Shown: one piece after another, positions 28,123 to 38,518 of the stretch
Numbering within the stretch: the first letter of the stretch is position 1
How the letters are laid out: each line of letters starts with the position of its first letter
Assembly (NCBI RefSeq): GCF_008711465.1
Contig: NZ_VXKQ01000025.1
Location: 1-43,958, forward strand
Length of the DNA stretch: 43,958 bases
Source: Francisella sp. SYW-9
GTDB taxonomy: Bacteria; Pseudomonadota; Gammaproteobacteria; Francisellales; Francisellaceae
Direction of reading: 5' to 3'
The notes under the pieces: generated by a model
Database searches by the model: none
The model's input: only the letters and a program-made list of their open reading frames with translations
Told to the model about the DNA's origin: nothing
Program-made: the position numbers and the translations under genes

Positions 28123-29088
28123 ATGTACATAGGTTTAGATATTGGTGGTACTAACATATCTGCAGGTCTTTTTGATCAAGATAAAAAATTACTAACAACA
28201 GCTAAAGTTAAATCAAAGGGTAAAAGTGATACAGATATTGTTTTAGGTCAGATTTTTAAAGTAATTAACAAGCTTATAGATGATTTAAATAAAGATAAAA
28301 TAAAAGCTATTGGTATTGGTATAGCTGGATTTGTTGATTCTAAGCAAGGAGTACTTAAATTTAGTGCTAATATAAATTTAAATGGTGTAAATATTGTTAA
28401 AGAAGTAAGTCAAAAGTTTAATAATGTACCTGTTTTTCTAGAAAATGATGTCAACGTTGGTGTTATTGGTGAGTGGAAATATGGTGTAGGTAAAGGTCAT
28501 AGAAATATTGTAGGTATTTTTGTAGGTACTGGTATCGGTGGTGGTCTTGTTATTAATGATCAATTCTTATATGGTGAAACTGGAGGCGCTGGAGCTGTTG
28601 GCCATGTGACTATCAATCCTCAAGGAGCGTATTGTCAAAGTTGTGGTTCACAAGGATGTGTTGAGACATATGCGGGAAAAGTGGGTATCGAAAATAGAAT
28701 AATGAATCTGCATAAGAAAGGTATCAAAAGTATGCTAATTGATTCTGTCTTGGCAAATGATAATAAGCTAAAAGGATCTCATCTTAAAAAAGCCTTAGAT
28801 GCGAAAGATTCCGTTGCTATAGATATTGCAAATACAGCAATGACTCACTTAGGTATAGCTGTAGCGAACTATATAAATTTAATGAACCCATCTTTAGTCC
28901 TTTTTGGTGGAGGGATTATGGAAGCTATAGGTCAGGATTATATAGATACTATTTACCAATCTTGTTCAAAATATGCTTTTAAAACAATGTTAGATGCATG
29001 TCAGTTAAAGATTGCTACTTTAGGTGACAACTCAGGTGTGTATGGAGCTATGGATATAGCGATTAATAGACTAGAAGGAAATTTATAA
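28123..29088 (+). CDS. ROK-family sugar kinase, copy 1
   Basis: ROK proteins phosphorylate glucose, N-acetylglucosamine, N-acetylmannosamine or similar sugars with ATP. This 321-residue kinase has the phosphate loop DIGGTN, the catalytic E107-N-D109, GTGIGGG, a GHVTI histidine and the zinc motif C171-x2-C174-x4-C179 (CxxCGxxGC). It lacks a DNA-binding N-terminal domain, so it is an enzyme rather than a repressor. I chose ATG 28123 because GGAG precedes it and the N-terminus then aligns exactly with copy 2; the upstream ATG 28111 overlaps rlmD. The substrate is unknown, and N-acetylglucosamine would fit the chitinases. Confidence 0.88.
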   Translation: MYIGLDIGGTNISAGLFDQDKKLLTTAKVKSKGKSDTDIVLGQIFKVINKLIDDLNKDKIKAIGIGIAGFVDSKQGVLKFSANINLNGVNIVKEVSQKFNNVPVFLENDVNVGVIGEWKYGVGKGHRNIVGIFVGTGIGGGLVINDQFLYGETGGAGAVGHVTINPQGAYCQSCGSQGCVETYAGKVGIENRIMNLHKKGIKSMLIDSVLANDNKLKGSHLKKALDAKDSVAIDIANTAMTHLGIAVANYINLMNPSLVLFGGGIMEAIGQDYIDTIYQSCSKYAFKTMLDACQLKIATLGDNSGVYGAMDIAINRLEGNL

Positions 29089-30035
29089 TGCTTATAGGTG
29101 TAGATATTGGCGGCTCAAATATGGCCGCTGGATTATTTGATGAAAATAGAAACTTAGTAACAACAGCAAAAGTAAAATCAAAAGCAAAAGAGGCAACAGA
29201 TGTTGTTATTGGTCAGCTATTTAAAGTCATTAATAAACTAATAGCAGAGATTCCCGAAGATAAAAAGCTTGAGGGTGTTGGTATTGGGATCGCTGGGCTA
29301 GTAGATAAAAGAACATCAGTAATCCGTAGAAGTGTTAACATTAATGTTAATGGAGTTAATCTCAAAAAGATTTTAGAAGAAGAGTATGGAGTGCTTGCTG
29401 AAATAGATAATGATGTTAATGTTGGTATCTTAGGTGAGGCTAAATATGGAGCAGGTGTTGGTTACGATGATATCGTTGGAGCATTTGTAGGTACTGGTAT
29501 TGGTGGAGGCTTTGTACTAAATGGAAAGCTATATACTGGTAATAGTGGTTTAGCTGCTGAACTTGGTCACACTATTATTAAACAGGGTGGTTCATATTGT
29601 CCTGGTTGTGGTTCTCAAGGTTGTCTAGAGGCATATGCAGGTAAGGTAGGTATTGAGAAGAAGATAGAAAATTTAGCTAAAAAGAAGATTAAAAGCACAT
29701 TAATTGAGTTAGTTACTGAAAATAATGGTAAGCTTAAAAGTAGTCATATGAAAAAAGCACTTGATGAAAATGATGAAATTGCTTTAGATATTTTATCAGA
29801 GGCTATGGAATATTTAGGTGCAGGTCTAGGAAGCGCTTTAAATATGATTAACCCTTCTATGGTGATTTTAGGTGGGGGAGTTATGGAAGCTATTGGAGAA
29901 AAATATCTTCATCAAATAAAAAGATCGGCAATGAAAAATTCATTTGCAGATATTTTTGCCGAATGTGACTTTAAATTAGCAAAACTTGGTGACCAAGCTG
30001 GTATTTATGGCGCTATGGAATTGGTTGCCCACTAA
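29088..30035 (+). CDS. ROK-family sugar kinase, copy 2
   Basis: Tandem paralogue of the preceding gene, 315 residues, overlapping it by one base (TAATG). All ROK elements are present: DIGGSN (Ser in place of the usual Thr), catalytic D107-N-D109, GTGIGGG, ELGHTI and zinc cysteines C171, C174 and C179 at identical positions. Shared stretches such as KKALD and NPSMVILGGGVMEAIG show an old duplication with retained function. The two could form a heteromer or use different sugars; sequence alone does not decide. Confidence 0.88.
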   Translation: MLIGVDIGGSNMAAGLFDENRNLVTTAKVKSKAKEATDVVIGQLFKVINKLIAEIPEDKKLEGVGIGIAGLVDKRTSVIRRSVNINVNGVNLKKILEEEYGVLAEIDNDVNVGILGEAKYGAGVGYDDIVGAFVGTGIGGGFVLNGKLYTGNSGLAAELGHTIIKQGGSYCPGCGSQGCLEAYAGKVGIEKKIENLAKKKIKSTLIELVTENNGKLKSSHMKKALDENDEIALDILSEAMEYLGAGLGSALNMINPSMVILGGGVMEAIGEKYLHQIKRSAMKNSFADIFAECDFKLAKLGDQAGIYGAMELVAH

Positions 30036-30061
30036 TTTAACTTCACTTTCTTGGATATAAA

Positions 30062-30826
30062 ATGCTTAATCAAATTCTTTATAATTTCTTCTCACAAACA
30101 TCAGGCTACCTTAAAGGCTTTAAAAATATCAAGTTTAAAAATATTTTTGATGATTATAATTATTTTGAGATTTTATGGCTTTTATGCTCTGTTGGAGTGC
30201 TTGGTCTGATAAGTATATTAACAACAGATCAGTATTTAGTTTTAACAACTATTGCTACTGTTACTGGAATGTTGAATCTCTTTTTAATTGCCAAAGGTAA
30301 AACACTAAACTATTTTTTTGCTTTTATTAATAATCTAACATATGCATATGTATGTTATCAGCAAGGTATTTTTGGTCAGTTTTTGTTGTTTACATTTTTC
30401 TTTTTTCCAATGCAGTTCTATGGTTTATATAATTGGACGAAGCCTCAAAGTACTGATGAAAATAATGATATTGTTACAAAGAGGCTTTCAACTAAGCATA
30501 GAATCTATTTAATTTTAGGCATTATTATTTCGGCTATTTTATATGGAGCGTTTATCTTAAAAGGGATATTCAATCAGCAAGTTGGACTCTTTGCAGATTC
30601 ATTGACAGGTGTTGTTTCTATTGTTGCTATTATACTTATGGTAAAAGCATATTTAGAGCAGTGGACTTTATGGATAATTATTAATACTCTATCTACTATA
30701 ATATGGCTACAACAGTATTTGTCAGGTTCTAGCGATAGTATTGCTTTTCTTGCTATGTGGTTAATTTATTTATTTAATGCTATCTATGGCTATATAAATT
30801 GGAAAAAGTTAGAAAAACATACTTAA
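30062..30826 (+). CDS. pnuC: PnuC-family nicotinamide riboside/vitamin transporter
   Basis: A 254-residue inner-membrane protein with about seven hydrophobic helices. It has the PnuC signatures: a long N-terminal cytosolic segment, then AKGKTLNYFFAFINNLTYAY, the FFFPMQFYGLYNW region, and the C-terminal WIIINTLSTIIWLQQY with a final YGYINWKK. PnuC proteins import nicotinamide riboside by facilitated diffusion coupled to phosphorylation inside the cell; relatives carry riboflavin (PnuX) or thiamine (PnuT), so the exact vitamin is uncertain. It begins 26 bp after the ROK pair and may be co-transcribed with it. Confidence 0.8.
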   Translation: MLNQILYNFFSQTSGYLKGFKNIKFKNIFDDYNYFEILWLLCSVGVLGLISILTTDQYLVLTTIATVTGMLNLFLIAKGKTLNYFFAFINNLTYAYVCYQQGIFGQFLLFTFFFFPMQFYGLYNWTKPQSTDENNDIVTKRLSTKHRIYLILGIIISAILYGAFILKGIFNQQVGLFADSLTGVVSIVAIILMVKAYLEQWTLWIIINTLSTIIWLQQYLSGSSDSIAFLAMWLIYLFNAIYGYINWKKLEKHT

Positions 30827-30832
30827 ATTTCC

Positions 30833-30861
30833 TTAACTTAAACTTTAGCTTCCTATATAAT
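30833..30861 (+). promoter_or_regulatory. Promoter of the MFS gene
   Basis: TTAACT (30833-30838), a 17-bp spacer, then TATAAT (30856-30861), in the 73-bp gap after pnuC. It is followed by a Shine-Dalgarno sequence (TGGGAGC) about seven bases before the MFS ATG. Confidence 0.5.
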
Positions 30862-30899
30862 CAGCCTTATTCATTGATTAGATTTCTGGGAGCTAAGTC

Positions 30900-32129
30900 A
30901 TGACTGTTAGACAAACTTTGTTTTTGATTCTTACGCCAATCGTGGCAATGTGTGTTTTATCATTCGGTAATGGTTTTTTTACAACGTATTCATCTATTGA
31001 GCTTAATAGTCTTGGACGTTCTAATTTAATGATTGGTTTGATTTCTGCAGCTTATTTTTTTGGGATGATGACGGGATCTTATTTTTCACAGTCTACGATA
31101 GTTAGAGTTGGCTATATTAGAGCATTTGTTTTATTTGCTTCATTAATGGCTATAAGCACTTTAATAATAGGTATCTTTAAGCAAGTTCCTGTTTGGATTT
31201 TTTTAAGATTTGTTTGTGGTTTCTCATTGGCTGCATTATTTATTATTATTGAAAGTTGGTGTATTTTATCTTCTGAGAAGAAAAATAGAGGTTTGGTTTT
31301 TTCAGTATACTTACTTATATACTATGGTTCACAAGCCTTATCTCAGTTAATGATAAATGTACACTTTAGCCAGCAAATATTAGCATATTGTTTTATATCT
31401 TCACTATGTAGTATAGCTATTGTTTTGATGGCATTTACTAAAACAGTAGCTCCAGTCCCTCAGTCAGAGGATATTTGTTCTCCTATTGCAATTATGAAAA
31501 AAGTTCCCCTAGCAATGGTTGCAAGTATTATAGGAGGATCTTTGCTTGGGGCAATTTATACAATATTACCTGTATTTTTAGTTAGAGTAGATAGTACTCA
31601 TAATATGATATCAATACTAATGATGACAACTATCTTAGGAGGAATGTTGTTACAAATCCCTATGGGTAAACTTTCAGATATGATGGATAGACGTAAGGTG
31701 ATTTTACTAGCTGGTGCGGGGATTTGTCTGGCTTCTATTTTAATTTGTATGTTACATGGCTCATATCTTATATTCTCGCTAATTATTTTTATATTTGGTG
31801 GCTGTGCTTTTGTGATTTATCCTTTATCAATATCTCATGCAAGCGATTTTCTTGATGAAAGTGAGATATTAGGAGCAATAGGGGTTTTGACTATTGCATA
31901 CGGTTTAGGATCTGTAGTTAGTCCTATTGTGATATCTGGTTTTATGGCATTTGTTGGGCCTTTTGGATTTTTTATTATTACAGCTATTCTTAGTGCTATT
32001 TTATGTTTATACTCAGTTTATAGAATTATTACAAGAAAATCGGCTACAGATACGGTTCAGTTTACAGCAGCTACTCCAGAGAGTCTTAACTTTAGTGAGG
32101 CTCAAGAGATTATCCTAGAAGAAGAATAA
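30900..32129 (+). CDS. MFS transporter, YcaD-like
   Basis: A 409-residue, 12-helix major facilitator. The first half has GLISAAYFFGMMTGSY and the second the MFS motif A-like GKLSDMMDRRKVILLAG (near 259-275). The arrangement matches the YcaD-like group (UPF0226), whose substrates are not established. The C-terminus has a soluble acidic tail ending AQEIILEEE, which resembles the acidic tail of the adjacent enolase. It has its own promoter and a good Shine-Dalgarno sequence. Confidence 0.82.
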   Translation: MTVRQTLFLILTPIVAMCVLSFGNGFFTTYSSIELNSLGRSNLMIGLISAAYFFGMMTGSYFSQSTIVRVGYIRAFVLFASLMAISTLIIGIFKQVPVWIFLRFVCGFSLAALFIIIESWCILSSEKKNRGLVFSVYLLIYYGSQALSQLMINVHFSQQILAYCFISSLCSIAIVLMAFTKTVAPVPQSEDICSPIAIMKKVPLAMVASIIGGSLLGAIYTILPVFLVRVDSTHNMISILMMTTILGGMLLQIPMGKLSDMMDRRKVILLAGAGICLASILICMLHGSYLIFSLIIFIFGGCAFVIYPLSISHASDFLDESEILGAIGVLTIAYGLGSVVSPIVISGFMAFVGPFGFFIITAILSAILCLYSVYRIITRKSATDTVQFTAATPESLNFSEAQEIILEEE

Positions 32130-32143
32130 AGGTCTATATAAAA

Positions 32144-32172
32144 TTGCAAAGCATACTCAGCTAGCTTATAAT
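32144..32172 (+). promoter_or_regulatory. Enolase promoter
   Basis: TTGCAA (32144-32149), a 17-bp spacer, then TATAAT (32167-32172), leaving a leader of about 50 bases with AAGGAG (32213-32218) before the eno ATG. A strong promoter is expected for this abundant enzyme. Confidence 0.65.
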
Positions 32173-32189
32173 TACAGGAGTTTGTTTAA

Positions 32190-33596
<1,407 letters not shown>

Positions 33597-33606
33597 TAGC
33601 TATTTC

Positions 33607-33897
33607 ATGAATACAAAATCAAATTTCTTTTTTTATTTTTTTATTTCAGCTGTCGTATTGTTAATTATTATATTGCAATACGATCTTTGGTTTAGTAATA
33701 CCGGTATTCTTAAATATAATGAATTAAAGAAGGTCGTTGCTACTCAATCAAAAGAGGTCAAACAAAAATCTCAAACTAATGCCCAACTATATTCAGAAGT
33801 CGTATCACTACGTAAAAATAATGAAGTTTTACAGAGTTTAGCGCGTGAGAATATGGGCTTAATTAAGAAGGGTGAGGTTTTTTATAGTGTCAAATAA
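33607..33897 (+). CDS. ftsB: Cell division protein FtsB
   Basis: Small bitopic septum protein that joins FtsL and FtsQ to activate FtsWI. The 96-residue sequence has one membrane helix near residues 8-26, then a periplasmic coiled coil (about 34-80, NELKKVVATQSKEVKQK...) and the conserved ARENMGLIKKGEVFY ending. It overlaps ispD by 11 bases. Its likely partner FtsL and target FtsI are encoded at 19190-21227. Confidence 0.93.
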   Translation: MNTKSNFFFYFFISAVVLLIIILQYDLWFSNTGILKYNELKKVVATQSKEVKQKSQTNAQLYSEVVSLRKNNEVLQSLARENMGLIKKGEVFYSVK

Positions 33898-34579
33898 ATA
33901 TGTGATTATTCCTGCTGCAGGTATTGGCTCAAGGATGCAATTAGATATTCCAAAACAATACTATAAGCTATCTAATGACAAAACGATTTTGGATAATACT
34001 TTAGAGAAGTTTATTGATAATCCATTTTTTGATCGTATATTTTTAGCTTTGAATCCTAAGGATGAGTTTTGGAGTCAATCTACCTTTTATAATCATCCTA
34101 TGATTAATATATGTATTGGTGGAGAAACTCGCTTTGAAAGCGTTTATAACGGCTTGAAAGCTATCAAAGGTAATAGCGATGATTGGGTATTTGTCCATGA
34201 TGCTGCTAGACCTTGTATAGATTCTCAAAATATAATGGAACTGTATGAATTAACAAAAGCTTCTCATTCTCAGTCTGGTATATTAGCTGTCAAAGCGTTT
34301 GAAACAGTTAAGAAAGTAGCTGTTAAAAATATTATTGTTAATACTCTTGATCGTAATAATGTTTGGTTAGCTCAGACTCCACAGTTATCTAGATTGGGTC
34401 AACTAGAGAGATCTTTTGATTTTTGTTATTCAAATAATCTCATAAATAAGATAACTGATGAAGCTTCAACTTTAGAGTTATATGGTATTAATCCAATAGT
34501 TGTTGAGGGTAGTAGAAAAAATATTAAGATAACTACCAAAGATGATCTAGATTTTGCTAATTGGCAGCTAAATAAATAA
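33887..34579 (+). CDS. ispD: 2-C-methyl-D-erythritol 4-phosphate cytidylyltransferase
   Basis: Third step of the MEP isoprenoid pathway: CTP plus MEP gives CDP-ME. The 230-residue protein has the nucleotide loop PAAGIGSRM, KQYYKL, the VHDAARPC motif, the TLDRNNVWLAQTPQ segment and ITDEASTLE. I chose GTG 33887 because GAGG lies nine bases upstream and the N-terminus fits the family; GTG 33872 would add five residues. It overlaps ftsB and converges on the amino-acid permease with only two bases between the stops. Confidence 0.95.
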   Translation: MSNKYVIIPAAGIGSRMQLDIPKQYYKLSNDKTILDNTLEKFIDNPFFDRIFLALNPKDEFWSQSTFYNHPMINICIGGETRFESVYNGLKAIKGNSDDWVFVHDAARPCIDSQNIMELYELTKASHSQSGILAVKAFETVKKVAVKNIIVNTLDRNNVWLAQTPQLSRLGQLERSFDFCYSNNLINKITDEASTLELYGINPIVVEGSRKNIKITTKDDLDFANWQLNK

Positions 34580-34581
34580 TA

Positions 34582-35844
34582 CTATTTTATTAATAACCCT
34601 ATCACATATCCAAATATAATGATTAATCCCATTATAAATAAAGCTGAATCAAGAACCACTTTTCTATATGCTTTACATTTAATATTTTTATAGATAATTA
34701 TTACAGGTAGAATATAGAGTAGAAATGCTACTGTTGGGGCTACTAGGATACCTATTATATTAAGGATCTTAAAATTGCATATTGTACATATCAATAGGAC
34801 TATAAATATTAAACCAACACATATTCTATTTATTTTTGGTTCGGATATCTCCTTATTGCAGATATTTCTAAAAAAATATTTAAACAAATATTTCAAAGCT
34901 TCTTTTGAGCCTATATAACAGCCTATAAATGAACTTATGATAGCAGTAAAAACAATCATGGGAGCCAAAATATCAAGTATAGTACTGTGGTGTTGGTCTT
35001 GGATTAGTGTCACAATGGATAAGTTATTATCATTAGCTTTTGTTATGTCATTAACAGTTGTACTAAGTAAACAAGATGTTACAAAGAGTAGTACAAAAAT
35101 GAAAAGTATCAAAGAATTTATTTTAAGTATTTTATATATTTTGATTTTCTCTTCATTGTTATCAATTTTTACATAATTCTTGTAAAAAACTACTAAGCTG
35201 GAGATAACAGGAGAATGGTTCATAGATAAGACTAATATAGGCAATACCATTAAAATACCTATAATATATTGACTCAGTTCAAAATGGCTATCTGTAATAA
35301 AACTATAATTCCAGTAAGGTATAATGTAAATTGATAATATTATTACTAAAATTATTAAAAAGACTACAATAAGCTGCATAAATTTTAGGATAAGGTTTAT
35401 ACCCAAAGAAACTATTGCTAATAGAACTATTAATATACTAAAGCTAAACCAAATATTACTCGATAAATTAGTATCTGATATATTATAGTGTACTAAGAAA
35501 TTACTTAGCTCATTATTTAATCCAATTGAGTACATTGGCATATTAAGAAAAATAGCGAAAAAATACAGAACGACACAGATTAAGCCTAAAAAAACTCCTA
35601 AATTATGAGTGAAAACATCTGTAATTCCGCCACCTTCTGAACTAATTACAATATTTGCCATATTTTTATGTGAGTAGTATGTTAATGGTAGGGCAAATAT
35701 CATCACAGTTAATAATGCCCAGAAACCACTATCCCCAGCCTGAACTGGTAAATATAGTAATCCTGCCCCAATAGCTGTACCAAATAGAGTAAAAACCCAT
35801 TGAATATCAATTTTTTTAGAATTTGAATAATTTATTTCTTTCAC
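34582..35844 (-). CDS. HAAAP-family amino acid permease, probably serine/threonine
   Basis: A 420-residue, roughly 11-helix inner-membrane symporter of the hydroxy/aromatic amino acid permease group (SdaC, TdcC). It shows the family N-terminal motif FGTAIGAGLLYLPVQAGDSGF and a conserved NHSPVISSL segment. It begins with GTG at 35844, overlapping the tdh stop by one base (TAGTG), so it is co-transcribed with kbl-tdh. That context makes threonine or serine the likely substrate, with cation coupling as inferred from the family. Confidence 0.85.
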   Translation of the reverse strand: MKEINYSNSKKIDIQWVFTLFGTAIGAGLLYLPVQAGDSGFWALLTVMIFALPLTYYSHKNMANIVISSEGGGITDVFTHNLGVFLGLICVVLYFFAIFLNMPMYSIGLNNELSNFLVHYNISDTNLSSNIWFSFSILIVLLAIVSLGINLILKFMQLIVVFLIILVIILSIYIIPYWNYSFITDSHFELSQYIIGILMVLPILVLSMNHSPVISSLVVFYKNYVKIDNNEEKIKIYKILKINSLILFIFVLLFVTSCLLSTTVNDITKANDNNLSIVTLIQDQHHSTILDILAPMIVFTAIISSFIGCYIGSKEALKYLFKYFFRNICNKEISEPKINRICVGLIFIVLLICTICNFKILNIIGILVAPTVAFLLYILPVIIIYKNIKCKAYRKVVLDSALFIMGLIIIFGYVIGLLIK

Positions 35845-36899
35845 TAATTATCCCAATCGAGTATTACTTTACCACACTTACCACTTTTCATTATTTCAAA
35901 GCCTTCTTTATAATCATCTATATGTAATCTATGAGTTATTATTGGACTTATATCCATACCAGCTTGGATCATGCTAGACATTAAGTACCAAGTCTCAAAC
36001 ATTTCTCTACCATAGATACCTTTTAGAATTAGACCTTTAAATAATATAGTTCCCCAATCTATAGAGATATTTCCGGCAGCTATTCCTAATAATGAGAGTT
36101 TAGCACCATGGTTCATAACATCTAGCATCATTGAGATCGCAGAGTTAACCCCAGACATTTCTAAACCAACATCAAACCCTTCACTCATGCCAATATCAGA
36201 CATTACTTTTTTCATTTGTATAGTAAGCTCTTCTTGAGTCTTATATGGTGCTACATTTAACGCAACAGTAGCACCGAACTCTTCAGCTTTTTTCAGACGG
36301 TATTCATTTACATCAGTAATAACTATTCGACGAGCGCCGCAGAATCTAGCTATCTTTATAGCCATTAAACCAATTGGGCCAGCTCCTGTTATAAGAACAT
36401 CTTCGCCTGTTAGATTAAATGAAAGTGCTGTATGAACTGCATTACCAAGAGGATCAAATATACTAGCAATTTCATCTGGAATAGAATTAGGAAGTTTAAA
36501 CACATTTGATGAGGGCATAGCTAAAAACTCTGCAAATGCTCCTTGTACATTGACTCCAATTCCCATAGTCTCTCGACAAAGGTGGCGCTTACCAGCTTTA
36601 CAGTTACGACAATGCCCACAAACAAGGTGTCCTTCACCAGATACTCTATCTCCAACCTCTAAACCTGTTACTCCATCGCCTTTAGCAACAATTTCACCAA
36701 CGAATTCGTGGCCTGTTATCATTGGTACAGGAATAGTGTCTTGTGACCATTTATCCCAGTTGTATATATGTAGGTCTGTACCACAGATCGCGGTTTTTTT
36801 TATTTTGATTAAAACATCATTGTAGCCATGCTTTGGTATTGGAGCATCATTAATCATCCATATACCAGGCTCTCTTTTTAATTTAGATAATGCTTTCAT
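35844..36899 (-). CDS. tdh: L-threonine 3-dehydrogenase
   Basis: NAD-dependent oxidation of L-threonine to 2-amino-3-oxobutyrate, the substrate of Kbl. The 351-residue zinc alcohol-dehydrogenase-type protein has catalytic-zinc residues C39 (ICGTDLH), H64 and E65 (GHEFVGE), structural-zinc cysteines C94, C97, C100 and C108, and the Rossmann motif [13 protein letters not shown]. It starts 49 bp after kbl and overlaps the permease start. The three genes form a threonine uptake and degradation unit. Confidence 0.97.
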   Translation of the reverse strand: MKALSKLKREPGIWMINDAPIPKHGYNDVLIKIKKTAICGTDLHIYNWDKWSQDTIPVPMITGHEFVGEIVAKGDGVTGLEVGDRVSGEGHLVCGHCRNCKAGKRHLCRETMGIGVNVQGAFAEFLAMPSSNVFKLPNSIPDEIASIFDPLGNAVHTALSFNLTGEDVLITGAGPIGLMAIKIARFCGARRIVITDVNEYRLKKAEEFGATVALNVAPYKTQEELTIQMKKVMSDIGMSEGFDVGLEMSGVNSAISMMLDVMNHGAKLSLLGIAAGNISIDWGTILFKGLILKGIYGREMFETWYLMSSMIQAGMDISPIITHRLHIDDYKEGFEIMKSGKCGKVILDWDN

Positions 36900-36948
36900 G
36901 TTAAATATCCTTGAAATAAGATTCTATAAACTATAGAACTGAAAAAAA

Positions 36949-38145
36949 TTATTTAATTATTTCTAGCTCTTTTGCTGCTTTTGTAAATGCATCTACAGCT
37001 TTATCTATTTGTTCAAAAGTATGTGCAGCAGACATCTGTGTTCTGATACGAGCTTTGCCTTTAGGAACAACAGGATATGAAAATGCTATTACATAGATTC
37101 CATAATCTAGAAGCTTCTCTGCAAACTCAGCTGCTTTTTTCTCATCATATATCATTACAGGAATAATTGGATGTTCTCCTGGGATTAGATCAAATCCAGC
37201 AGCTGTCATTTTAGATCTAAATCTTTGCTGGTTAGCTTGTAGCTGATCTCTTAGTTGGTTAGAGCCTTTAGTTATTTCTAATGCTTTTAGAGAGGTCTTA
37301 GCAATAATAGGCGCTAATGAATTTGAAAATAGGTATGGTCTAGATAAGTTTTTTAATAGATCAACGATTTCTTTTTTAGCGCATATATAACCACCAGATG
37401 CTCCACCTAAGCCTTTCCCTAGTGTCCCTGTTAATATATCTACTCGACCCATTACGTTACAGTGTTCTATAGATCCCTTACCATTTTTACCAACAAAGCC
37501 AGATGCATGAGAATCATCTACCATAACAATAGCATTATATTTATCGGCTAAATCACAAACAGCTTCAAGATTTGCAATAATACCATCCATAGAGAAAACT
37601 CCATCAGTAGCAATCATTTTAAATCTTGCACCAGCTTTATCAGCTTCGATTAGCTTTTCTTCTAAATCTTGAATATCATTGTTGTTGTATCTAAATCGCA
37701 TAGCTTTACACAATCTAACACCATCGATAATACTTGCATGATTAAGAGAGTCACTAATAATGGCATCTTCTTTAGTCAGTAAAGTTTCAAAAAGACCTGC
37801 ATTTGCATCAAAGCATGATGGATATAAAACAGTGTCTTCAAACTCAAAGAAATCGCTAAGCTCTTTCTCAAGTTGTTTGTGAACACTATTTGTACCACAT
37901 ATAAATCTTACCGAAGCCATTCCATAGCCACATTCTTCGATATGCTCTTTAGCATAAGCAACAATTTCTGGGTTGTTTGCAAAACCAAGGTAGTTATTTG
38001 CACAAAAGTTTATAAGAGTTTCACCATTTTCTAAATTTATAACTGGCTCTTGAGGAGTTGATATTATCCTTTCACTTTTATAAGTTCCAGCATCTTTTAT
38101 TTCTTGGATTTTATTATTAACATTGTTATAGAAATCTTTGTTCAT
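36949..38145 (-). CDS. kbl: Glycine C-acetyltransferase (2-amino-3-ketobutyrate CoA ligase)
   Basis: PLP enzyme that cleaves 2-amino-3-oxobutyrate with CoA to glycine and acetyl-CoA. The 398-residue protein has the alpha-oxoamine synthase pattern [14 protein letters not shown], the [10 protein letters not shown] segment, [11 protein letters not shown] (PLP-ring and pyridine contacts), the Schiff-base lysine in [13 protein letters not shown] near 243, and the C-terminal [16 protein letters not shown] eight bases upstream supports the ATG at 38145. First gene of kbl-tdh-permease, divergent from chitinase 1. Confidence 0.97.
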   Translation of the reverse strand: MNKDFYNNVNNKIQEIKDAGTYKSERIISTPQEPVINLENGETLINFCANNYLGFANNPEIVAYAKEHIEECGYGMASVRFICGTNSVHKQLEKELSDFFEFEDTVLYPSCFDANAGLFETLLTKEDAIISDSLNHASIIDGVRLCKAMRFRYNNNDIQDLEEKLIEADKAGARFKMIATDGVFSMDGIIANLEAVCDLADKYNAIVMVDDSHASGFVGKNGKGSIEHCNVMGRVDILTGTLGKGLGGASGGYICAKKEIVDLLKNLSRPYLFSNSLAPIIAKTSLKALEITKGSNQLRDQLQANQQRFRSKMTAAGFDLIPGEHPIIPVMIYDEKKAAEFAEKLLDYGIYVIAFSYPVVPKGKARIRTQMSAAHTFEQIDKAVDAFTKAAKELEIIK

Positions 38146-38260
38146 AGTTAAGTCCTTAATCGTTTCTCAAACACTCTCACTCTAATATATATAAGTATAG
38201 TTAGATTTGGAATTATTAAGTGCTAGATTCTATAAAAATATTCGAATAAAACTTTGTCTT

Positions 38261-38300
38261 AATTTTATGATTCTTGCCTAAACTTTAAGATCATAAAATT
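38261..38300. promoter_or_regulatory. 11-bp inverted repeat between kbl and chitinase 1
   Basis: AATTTTATGAT (38261-38271) and its exact inverse ATCATAAAATT (38290-38300), separated by 18 bp, in the 373-bp divergent region. The rest of this gap is AT-rich with no evident gene. It could be a regulator-binding site for either direction or an mRNA hairpin. Confidence 0.4.
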
Positions 38301-38437
38301 TGGATGATATATCTTATTTTAAAAAAATAAATTCTTGTATAAAAGTAGCAAAATTATATTATTTTTTTGTAAATCATAATAAAAAATTAAGCTTCCCTAA
38401 AAGCAACACTAATAATGATAAATTATTGAATTTTTTA

Positions 38438-38465
38438 TTGTATTTTCTATTTTTATCTTTATAGA
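38438..38465 (+). promoter_or_regulatory. Possible chitinase 1 promoter
   Basis: TTGTAT (38438-38443), a 16-bp spacer, then TATAGA (38460-38465), 54 bp before the ATG. The Shine-Dalgarno AAAGGAG at about 38507-38513 is strong. The promoter call is consensus matching only. Confidence 0.35.
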
Positions 38466-38518
38466 ATTGATAATGAGCTTAATAGGATAAGTTTCTGAAT
38501 ACTTAAAAGGAGAATAAC

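Noticed and set aside
28123-30035. ROK proteins as transcriptional repressors (NagC/XylR type)
   Set aside because: Neither has an N-terminal winged-helix domain; both begin directly with the ATP-binding DIGG motif.
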